DNA of 64,000 nt from Nematostella vectensis. Its lineage: Eukaryota; Cnidaria; Anthozoa; Actiniaria; Edwardsiidae. Both the position numbers and the translations under genes were made by a program. Location: positions 19,156,927 to 19,220,926 of the forward strand of contig NC_064034.1 of NCBI RefSeq assembly GCF_932526225.1. Reading direction: 5' to 3'. Position 1 is the stretch's first letter. Every line of letters starts with the position of its first letter. The notes beneath the pieces were generated by a model that was given only the letters and a program-made list of their open reading frames with translations, was not told where the DNA came from and made no database searches. Of the stretch, positions 1 through 9,310 are shown piece by piece.

Positions 1-1900
1 AAGCAGGTGGCTACCAGTAGCCATAGATATGAGAAAATAAGGACAGAAATATGCGATCGGTCGACTGAAAATTAGTATAGTTTTCGGTAAACATAACATT
101 AGCATGTAAATAACATTCCATAGTACTGTTGCCGTCTTAAGTGACGGGGAATAGTCGCGTTTGAGAGAGTTATCCCCAGGAGGTAACCATGAGCCCTGCT
201 ATGAGTCCATTACAGCGCAGCGACTACTGATAGATGACCAAGTCATAACAAGCACACGAAACCCCGCCCAGGGAGGAGCCGGAATTTAAACAGGGGGAGG
301 GGGGACATAAAGACAGCCATGTACAATATGTCTAAGATTTGGCGATTCTTTTACAATGAAAGAGCGCTTTTTTGGCAGCCGGGGAGAGGGTGGCCCACCT
401 GACCTCATGAATCCCCCCTACCTAGCTACGCGCTTAGATCTTTAGCAGGGATGACTCCAGGACCTTCGCTCGTAGTGATCGTAAGCGTCGTTATGGTCAC
501 TGGCATCGTATACTGGTGGCCAAGGGGAATATGCTTCTACCTGTTCCCCAGACCTTAATGAGGGATATCGAGAATATGGGTCGTAGTGATCGTAAGCGTC
601 GTTCTGGTAGATGACATTGCTTTCTTAGCGTCGTTGTGATCTCCGCAGTCGTCACGGTCTTGGCTTTATAATGCCAATCGTGCTGAAAGTCGCCGTCGTT
701 TTATGTGTCATTTAAGTGTCCGTGAACACGCATTTTTGCTCTGTTAACTTTTCTTGAGTTCCCTTTGCACTACATTCACAAGGAAAGTGAAACCTGCAAC
801 GATAAGATGAAAAAAAATAATAAACGCACTTAGATTTACTAATACAATAGCATTACGGAGTCGCTCACGCGACTAATACCGCATTCACACAAGCACTTAA
901 ACCAGTTTAAAGGTGGTTTAATTATATTGGTTTAAATCTCAATCTCCCAAGCGTGGACAGAACCAGAAACAAAACTGAATAGACTGTGCTGTACATGTTA
1001 CTTAGTGATCATTTAGCTAGTAAGAATTCAACACAATGAGAAATTTGTCAATTTATCAGGCAAAGAAAAACCTTGTTAAACTAAACATGGTTTTGGTGTG
1101 AATGCAGCATAAAACAGTCATAAGTTCTAAGCGTTCCTCATTCTCTGTACATTGAAGCGGGAGAGTCTTTTTCTTCCGAAGAAATGTATTTCTATAGCGA
1201 TTCTGCTTTATGCAGTAGAAGTCATTATTTAGTTAAGTTATAACGCAACCTGGATTCGTTAAAACTTCTAAATGGGACATCCATCAAACCCACTCATATG
1301 AAATGAGGAAATTTTGCTTGATTAGCTTTAAAGCCGAGCATATTCAAATTATGTACATTTGCTGTAAGACTAAATCACCTGAGTTCTAAAGATTTAATCT
1401 GATATAACATAATGAAAAAAAGATTTCATTAAGCATGTTTATCAGACAATATTCTAAAAGGATTTCTACAAAATTGTTATCAAACACGATGCTTTTCAAA
1501 TGGTATTCAAAATGATAGAAATAACGCAAAAAAGAAGCAGGGGGCCTTTTGAGCAATTATTACACTATTAGATGGGCGGGAAAACCATGTAAGATTCATT
1601 ACCTTTCGAAGAAGCTAACGTCGAAACATCGAGTCCAACGCCTGTTAAAATTCATGAATATGTAATCGCTTGTTCAAACGATGAATATCGAGTCTATACC
1701 CAAGCCTAGCTAGAAGTGTAATTATCTTTGCGGCTAACACTGTCGGGAAATCTCTGGTACGATATTCCTTCTGGTAAATTCTAGAATGATCTAGATTTCC
1801 CGTACGCCTGATGTGCGCACAATGCTGTACAAAAGGCATGGCGTGTTTTCACTCCTATCGCGTCATTACAAGCGAATCCTACAACATTTGAAAAGGGCAC
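1..1900. other. No gene seen; short direct repeat
   Basis: No convincing coding exon or RNA gene was found here on either strand. The only local structure noted is a 23-bp perfect direct repeat at 470-492 and 581-603. The stretch lies upstream of the channel gene that begins at 1977, so it may hold its promoter and untranslated exon. The sequence just before the start codon reads as a pyrimidine tract ending in CAG at about 1951-1958, which suggests that at least one non-coding exon lies further upstream. Confidence 0.5.
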
Positions 1901-1976
1901 CTTAAAAAGTAAATCGAAAAAAAGTATATCTTACATGAATGTGCGCTTTTTTTTTCAGGAACAAGCACTTTGTACT

Positions 1977-4900
1977 ATGGCCTTATTGAAGCAATTAGCG
2001 GGATTCGTATTTGTTATCCTCAGCATCATAGCTCAAATTGCGTCTAAAAAAAGGTAAAGACATAATTTAAGTGTAAAAATCATGTATTCATTATCTAAGT
2101 TTGTAATCTTAGTATCTAAGTAATTTAATACCATTCTATATTACAAAGTCCCACTCTACGTTGCCTCATTTCCCCCGTTCTTACAGTGTTGTCAAAGAGA
2201 GTAGTCAAATGGATCGATCTGAAATCATTAACGCCACACGACTACAAGAGCGCATGCTCAGTTCCTCCAACTACGACCGCAAGGCCAGACCTAACGCAGG
2301 CAGTAAGTTCGCATTCTCAGTTTCTTCTCATCTAGCGCATGCGCAGGACCATGCAACTGCTGACGATAGTTTTTCTATTTCTTCAGAGGAGCCCCTAGAC
2401 GTGTATCTAAGTATTGGAGTCCAGGCCTTCACGAGCATCAAAGAAACCAATATGGTGAGAAGAGATATGAAACAGTATGATATTGACGGCTGTAAACTGA
2501 CCGTGCCCTCCACAGTATTAGCGTAAGCTACTATTATACTATTGTATAGAGGAGTATTTAATAAGTATAATAACAATATTAACGGCTTCGGCAATTGTAG
2601 CATTTGGTATTGGGTGCCATCCCCTTCTTTTAGGATACACCAAAAAATGGAATTCTGCCAATTTGGGCTTTTTGTATTTATCGCTTCTTTTACGAATATA
2701 ACACACGGAGTTTTTAATGTTGCCTTTGAAGTGTAAGTCAGGCACTTAGGAAACGGGACTATGGTTTTGTTTCTCAACCGAATGACTTGAAACACAGTAA
2801 AAAACAAGTTCAACCCACTTACAATACCAAGTAATTATGGCGCGTGACATGAGCTGACTTCAAAATGCGTCATGACACACGCAACTGTTTCGTTATTGAA
2901 TTTGTCGATTGTCTTTCGACCTCATAGGAGTTTACCACATCACTGTTTTTACGTCAAGAATGGACAGATATCAGATTGGCCCATGGTCTGGACGGGACCA
3001 TATCACTAGGAGGCGTGGAGGTGAACCAAATCTGGCGACCCGACACCTATATCAATAACAACAACGACTATGAACTACACGTCGAGAACCAGCTGGCTCT
3101 GATCTCAAAGTACGGAGATGTGTACTTTAGTGCAAGGTGAGTGATGCCAGTACAATGAACCACCATCATCGTGTCATAAACATTATAATCATTATCGCCA
3201 TCGCTATCATCACCATCACCATCATCATGTCATAAACATTATAATCGTCATCGCCATCATCATCACCATATCATAAACATTATAATCATCATCGTCATCA
3301 TCACCATCATCATGTCATAAACATTATAATCGTCATCGCCATCGCCATAGCCATCATCACCATCACCATAATCATTATTATTATCGTCATCATCATTACC
3401 ACCACCATCATCAATATTATTATCGTCATCATCTTTACCACCACCATCATCATGTCATAAACATTATAATCGTCATCGCCATCATCATAATCATTATCGT
3501 CATCACCATTACCACACCATCATCATCGTCATCAACATCACCATTTTATTACTTCCATTATCATAATAATTATCGCCATCATTATCAGTATCACCAGCAG
3601 CAGAAGCTCCATCACCATAACCCTCCACCCCGAACACAACAGTTATTATCATGATAACGATTTTCATCACCATCAGATTTCATCATTATTATCTTAATTT
3701 TGCCATTTCCATCATCACCATAACCCTCCACCCCGAACACAACAGTTATTATCATGATAACGATTTTCATCACCATCAGATTTCATCATTATTACCTTTA
3801 TCTTTGTCATTTTCATCATCACCAACACAAAAATCAACATAAACGACATCATCACAATCTTTAGTACCATCATCATAATACAGCAATAGTCCACGTTATT
3901 CCCTTCTTATCATAACTGTATTTATTCCACTCCTTACTCTTTTCACAATTAATCACTTTCTAATGTACGCTAAATTGGGTTCTATCCCGGTGCTAAGAAT
4001 TGCGACACAAAAGCTTCTTTTGTTTGGTAGAACGAATCATGATGAATACAGAGCTTAATACAAAGGTTTCCTCTGGGAATGGTTCTTAAACCGGGGTAAA
4101 GCCCTAAATTGTCTTTCGTTTTATACACAAACTCAGAATGCTGGTGCGTGCATCCTGCCAGATGTATTTGCAGAACTTTCCCATGGATGTGCAGAAGTGC
4201 TCCCTTGTGTTTGAAAGCTGTAAGTTTTTAAGTTGGATGAAATCTTTGCATTCTGTTCTACTTGCTATCTATAATAAATACGTTTCTGTGTTTCTAATAA
4301 TAAGTTACAAAAACTGCACGTTTTCGCGAAATTCGTTCGCGAAAGTTTGTTTGGGAAATTCGTTAAAAAATATGTACACTTTTCGCCAAACTTTTATATG
4401 TTGAGAGCGGTACTGTATGTGCTGTTCGTTGCTGGTGATGAAATCCATGTGTTTTCTTTCCCAGTTGCCTACACAAACGATCACGTGGCGTTTCACTGGA
4501 AGGGACGCAACCCCATCACGATCTTTAACAAAGAGCTGTCTGAGTTTGACATGGAGCAATGGCTGATTGAAGAAGTCGACATGACGTATGTCGCAGGTAA
4601 TTATTCCCGGCAGATCTTCCCGCGAGATCTAAGAGATCTAGCCCTAAGATCTAAGAGATCTAGCCCTAAGATCTAAGAGATCTAGCCCTAAGACCTAAGA
4701 GATCTAGCCCTAAGATCTAAGAGATCTATCCCTAGAGAAATAGACTCTAAAGCCTTCCCGGCAGATGTAGAACGGGTTTAACTCGATTATGAGTAAAGAA
4801 TCTAAAGCCTTTTTTTCGCCACGATAGATCTAGCCCAGGCACAACAGATATAGACTCTGAAGCCTTCTCCCATTCTAGATCTGGCACGGATGCATGACGG

Positions 4901-7900
4901 TTAATAGTATAGGATCAGACATTCCTCTCACGCTAGATCATGCGCGGGTGTTCTTTTCCCTCTTCTTATAAGCAGATGGTCAAGTAAGACGCACAAATTA
5001 CGACAGTTTATCGTATGTAACTGCCACACGAGCTCAGGAGAAGCCTTTAATGGATTACAGAACCGCCTAGTTATACACCAAAATCCGATATTTGAACATA
5101 TTTTAGCAAACATGTTAGACGAGAAGAAACCTCCTTGAAATAGCAGCCATAATCATCTGATGTATGAACAGATTATAGCAAACATGTTAGACTAGAAGAA
5201 ACCTCCTTGAAATAGCAGCCATAATCATCTGATGTATGAACAAGATTATGGCGAACATGTCAGACTACAAAGGCTAGAAGAAATCTCCATGAATCTCAGT
5301 TCTTCCTTGTCAGTACCTTATTTCTATTCTTATCATTCATTACCTTGTTTTCGTACAAACATAGGGAAATACCGCAATCTTAAGGTAACCTTTATATTCC
5401 GTCGTCGATTGGGGTTCTACCTTATCAACTTCTACGTGCCGTGCGTTGTCATGGTGATCATGAGTTGGATCGTCTTTTGGATGGATAGTAGCTCCATCGG
5501 GGAGCGCATCTCCTTGGGTATAACTACCATACTCACCATCGTGTTCCTGCTAGGCTCAAGGTAGGACAACCACTTGCGCTCTACGCGCGCGTGCCCAGAC
5601 CTCGCTCAGGGGGGATGCGCAGTCATACGTATCATAACGATATTATATGACGATTTTACAATAAGAAATAACCCACTTTTTGGCTGCCAAGTGTGTATGT
5701 GTGCGCGCCCACAAATTTTACCCTTTTTGCATCTGTTTTCATTTCTTATTTAACTATGTGCTATTTGTCCTTTGAATCTCTATTAACTAACAAACAGCGC
5801 CATGTTAAGGGCAGACGAAATCATTTCCCACCATGCCTCGTGTAAGCTACCCTGACATATCACTATTCCCCCTCAGTAACTCCACCATGCCTCGTGTAAG
5901 CTACCCTGACATATCACTTTCCCCCTCAGTAACTCCACCATGCCTCGTGTAAGCTAACCTGACATATCACTATTCCCCCTCAGTAACTCCACCATGCCTC
6001 TTTTAAGCTACCCTGACATATCACTATTCCCCCTCAGTAACTCCACCATGCCTCTCTTAAGCTATCCTGACATATCACTATTCCCCCTCAGTAACTCCAC
6101 CATTCCTCGTGTAAGCTACCCTGACATATCACTTTCCCCCCCCCCCCCAGTAACTCCACCATGCCTCGTGTAAGCTAACTGCCACACCTAACTATTCACC
6201 CTCAGTAACTCCACCATGCCTCGTGTAAGCTACCCTGACATATCACTTTCCCCCTCAGTAACTCCACCATGCCTCGTGTAAGCTAACCTGACATATCACT
6301 ATTCCCCCTCAGTAACTCCACCATGCCTCTTTTAAGCTACCCTGACATATCACTATTCCCCCTCAGTAACTCCACCATGCCTCTCTTAAGCTACCCTGAC
6401 ATATCACTATTCCCCCTCAGTAACTCCACCATTCCTCGTGTAAGCTACCCTGACATATCACTTCCCCCCCCTCCCCCCAGTAACTCCACCATGCCTCGTG
6501 TAAGCTAACTGCCACACCTAACTATTCACCCTCAGTAACTCCACCATGCCCCTCTTAAGCTACCCTGACATATCACTATTCCCCCTCAGTAACTCCACCA
6601 TGCCTCGTGTAAGCTACCCTAAGATGATCGACTGGTACCTGATGGGCTCGTTTCTATTCGTGTTCACCACTCTGATCATGTGCCTCTTGATCTATCTGCT
6701 GGACAAGAGGACCAAGAAGGTGCGGAAGGACCGCCCGCTCGAGGCGAAGACACAGACGTACACGGTAACCAACTCCGCCGTGACCGCACCTACAGTAAGT
6801 ACGCAAAAAACACGACACCTCTTACAGTAAGTACGCAATGACCGCGACCATCCCTACAGTAAGTACGCAAAAAACGCGACACCTCTTACAATAAGTACGT
6901 AATTACCGCAATCAATCGTACAGTAAGTACGCAATGACCGTGACCACTCCTACAGTAAGTACGCAATGACCGCGTTTATCCCTACAGTAAGTACGCAAAA
7001 AACGCGACACCTCTTACAATAAGTACGTAATTACCGCAATCAATCGTACAGTAAGTACGCAATGACCGTGACCACTCCTACAGTAACTACGCAATGACTG
7101 CGAACATTTCTTCAGTAAGTACGCAATGACTGCGAACACTCCTACAGTAACTACGCAATGACTGCGAACATTTCTTCAGTAAGTACGCAATATTTGTTTT
7201 GAGTCTAGCGTGAGTTTATTTGTTATAACGACTACAGAAACCCATCTAACATAAGGATCCTGCGTACAGTATCATACATTTACACATTTACGCAATAATG
7301 TTCTTTTGGGCTCTTAGGCCATTAAACAATGGAAACATTATCGGGCCCACAACTTCCCGCTCACTATGGCGTTTTGAAAGAGTTTTTCATCGCAATGTAA
7401 GCTGTTGTTTCTGAGTGGGCTGTATGGGGATGTACAGCTGGCTAATAGCAAACTTAACTACGACGGGGATGGCAGGAAGAACGTTACCCCAAAATGCTTA
7501 GCGCTCAATTCTTCAATACCCAAAAAAGTATAGACAAGCATAGTATCTTATTTCTACCATCGCGAACAATGAAAGGCTGGTTTTCAGCGCGCACGTTCCC
7601 TACCTCGCTGGAGTTTCCACGTTGTAGTTTGGATGCAAAATAAACGGTTGAAATGTTCCAGAGTACATTTCACGTCTCGCTCTTTGAAAGTTCAATTGCT
7701 TTCCGCCGTTATCTTTCGCGTTGCCGTCGTTCCTGCTCCCCTAATCAACCAATGATAGCCCGCGTGGTACGCTAATCAACCAATGGGAGCCCGCGTGGTA
7801 CGCTAATCAACCAATGAGAGCCCGCGTGGTACGCTAATCAACCAATGGGAGCGCGCGTAGCACGCTAATCAACCAAGGAGAGCGCGCGCAACACCCTAGC

Positions 7901-8210
7901 TGTATACTGAATATCAATATTTCATCGTATCCAGGCAACGGAAGAAGCAGAAGCACGAGCCCGCATATCGTACTACATCGCGGACGCGCAGGGCGCGGTC
8001 TACCCCATCATGCGGAACCGCACCCAAACAAGCATCCCAAACAAGCGAGCGAGCATGATCCTGAGCCCGCATTTCGCCAGGTCCTTCTGCGGTCTGCCCA
8101 ACCTGACTCACAAGAACCTTGGCGTGGTGTGTAACCAAGTGTGCCGCGCCCTGTTCCCCATGGCCTTCCTTATCTTCAACGCCGTCTACTGGGCGGCACT
8201 GGCGTCCTAG
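1977..8210 (+). CDS. Cys-loop (GABA-A/glycine receptor-like) ligand-gated ion channel subunit
   Basis: Nine coding exons join in phase: 1977-2053, 2187-2302, 2387-2454, 2928-3136, 4137-4219, 4465-4596, 5365-5560, 6590-6794 and 7935-8210, giving about 453 residues. The product should be a plasma-membrane subunit of a pentameric neurotransmitter-gated channel. Exon 1 encodes a hydrophobic signal peptide (MALLKQLAGFVFVILSIIAQ). The extracellular domain shows RPN, loop A as IWRPDTYINN, and a canonical Cys-loop with 13 residues between cysteines and FPMD inside. M1 follows RRRLGFYLINFYVPC, M2 contains LGITTILT, M3 starts at PKMIDWYLMGSF, and M4 ends the protein at YWAALAS. The charge-filter residues before M2 are GER, not the PAR typical of anion channels, which hints at cation permeation. 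Exons 2 and 3 flank an 84-bp in-frame intron; retaining it would give 481 residues. Exon 8 is flanked by splice-site minisatellites. The family call is strong; ligand and ion are not determined. Confidence 0.9.
2303..2386 (+). other. 84-bp stop-free, in-frame intron of the channel gene
   Basis: A strong donor (CA|GTAAGT) at 2303 and a pyrimidine-rich acceptor ending TTTCTTCAG at 2386 bound 84 bp, exactly 28 codons without a stop. Removing it joins RPNAG directly to the first beta strand (PLDVYLSIGV), the spacing expected in this receptor family. Keeping it would insert 28 residues near the N-terminus of the ligand-binding domain, so both spliced and retained forms would be in frame. Confidence 0.7.
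3140..3860. repeat. CAT/ATC-rich microsatellite with a 103-bp tandem duplication
   Basis: The intron after channel exon 4 begins with about 700 bp dominated by CAT/ATC trinucleotides and recurring 'catgtcataaacattataatcg' type blocks. At its 3' side a 103-bp segment containing a short non-repetitive core is present twice in tandem, starting at 3611 and 3714. It lies immediately behind the exon donor at 3137. No coding role is supported. Confidence 0.85.
4620..4735. repeat. 22-bp tandem repeat rich in AGATCT
   Basis: About five copies of a 22-bp unit carrying AGATCT palindromes (agatctaagagatctagccc) start about 25 bp downstream of the donor of channel exon 6 at 4597. The unit does not contain the splice site itself, unlike the arrays around exon 8. 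Confidence 0.8.
5105..5290. repeat. 71-bp tandem duplication, about 2.6 copies
   Basis: A 71-bp unit (starting tagcaaacatgttagac and running through an AGAAGAAACCTCC segment) begins at 5105 and 5176, with a partial, more diverged third copy from about 5247. It lies in the intron just before channel exon 7 (5365) and contains no recognisable acceptor. Confidence 0.75.
5826..6589 (+). repeat. Minisatellite of 3' splice acceptors (54-bp unit) ending at channel exon 8
   Basis: About 14 copies of a roughly 54-bp unit run directly into exon 8. Each unit carries a pyrimidine tract, a CCCTCAG acceptor and the first codons of exon 8 (SNSTMPRVSYP), so the array is a tandem amplification of the intron-exon junction. 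Units 2-7 (from 5885) recur as units 8-13 (from 6214), a higher-order period of 329 bp. The unit is 18 codons long. The last upstream acceptor (exon from 6536) adds 54 nt without a stop, inserting 18 residues into the M2-M3 loop. Using the acceptor before that meets a TAA. Many units also hold a GTAAGC donor-like motif. Confidence 0.9.
6785..7195 (+). repeat. Minisatellite of 5' splice donors (32-bp unit) starting at the end of channel exon 8
   Basis: About 13 copies of a 32-bp unit begin at the last bases of exon 8 (6794). Most copies carry ACA|GTAAGTACG, the same donor used by the exon; two pairs of copies carry ACAATAAGT or ACAGTAACT instead and would be weak or dead donors. The unit is 2 modulo 3, so successive donors change frame. 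Together with the upstream acceptor array, exon 8 is bracketed by amplified copies of both of its own splice sites. Confidence 0.88.
7741..7905 (+). repeat. 31-bp tandem repeat upstream of the last channel exon
   Basis: Five copies of a 31-bp unit beginning CTAATCAACCAATGGGAG end about 40 bp before the acceptor of the final exon (7935). Each unit has CTAATCAAC, which resembles a branch-point sequence, and CCAAT, which resembles a CCAAT box. Which of these, if either, matters cannot be told from sequence. Confidence 0.8.
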
Positions 8211-8321
8211 GGGAACTGAAGGCGTATATCGTAGATCATAAACTTGTAAGTAGTCGGATTGAAGGATCAGAAGTAAGACGATTTACTCCCATAGCTCCAA
8301 ATGAGATGCTACAGAGAGTGT

Positions 8322-8327
8322 AATAAA
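8322..8327 (+). promoter_or_regulatory. Polyadenylation signal AATAAA of the channel gene
   Basis: A canonical AATAAA lies 112 nt after the channel stop codon and well before the tail of the convergent MED1 gene. Confidence 0.6.
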
Positions 8328-8329
8328 GC

Positions 8330-9303
8330 TGTAATGGAAGACCTATGTTGAAGGAATCGACCATTTAGCAATAGTCAGTATTACATAACTCATTCAAAAA
8401 GACACATTGTAAAAAGACATGTACACCAGCAGAAGATGGAGGTTTGGGGTCCAATAATTATAATAAAAAAGATTTAGTTGACCATACTCTGCTCAGATGA
8501 GCTTTCAGCGTTCATGGGTTTTCTGTGTACATAACAAGTGGTCGACACAGAAAGCTCTGCCAAGAGAGTAACTTGACAACAGTGGGTGAAAGAGCGCCGA
8601 GAAGGCACTAGAGAAAAAAAAAACATTTTATCTTCATGTCAACGATGTTAGGGTAAATAGCTCTTCAGAATAATATGTTTTCAACGATATCATACTCTCA
8701 TCAACAAAAAGTGAATTAAAAAGAAAAACAAAACAAAAATAAGTGAGCTGAGTCTAGTAAGAGCTGAACACGCAAGAATCCAAAAGGGGGAAAGGACGAG
8801 ATTAAAATGTCTGTAATTGGAATCAAATTAAGCATTTCTAAGTAATCAAACGTTTTGTGTAACGACAAAACTAGCGAGTGACTGGAATGTAGCTTGTAAA
8901 ATTAAATAATATTAAACTGTTATATACTGTTTGTAATGCTTTTCCTTTTGCTCTGAGAAGGGCCCGTTGCAATGCACTACAGGTGTCTCATTTGTTCACA
9001 AAACATCGTTCTTTCTTAACTTCTATATTACTTTTGTTAAATACTATACAGCCTATATACACTTTTTCAAAATCTATAATTTTTACTAAGAGCCGGCTTA
9101 CGGTGAATCGACCGCGTCGTGTTTTTTGTTTTTGATTTTTTGTCTTGACTACGTTCCTCCCTGATTTTTTCATAACCCTAGTATTCCCATGATCACACAC
9201 GTGATTAGCTCGTGTCACATTGTCAGCACTGGTCATGTGGGTAGCAATATCACGTGATCATTCATAGGTCAAATGATCTGTTAATGGGATAAGTATCACG
9301 TGA
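8330..9303. other. Convergent intergenic spacer
   Basis: This A+T-rich stretch separates the 3' ends of the plus-strand channel gene and the minus-strand MED1 gene. No coding exon was recognised. It ends in a cluster of CACGTG/ATCACGTGAT palindromes. Confidence 0.5.
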
Positions 9304-9310
9304 TCAGTCC
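9235..9310. repeat. E-box palindrome cluster past the MED1 stop
   Basis: ATCACGTGAT palindromes occur near 9250 and at 9296-9305, with CACGTG and CATGTG variants between. The same motif family is found on the other side of the last MED1 exon, in the preceding intron. Confidence 0.6.
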
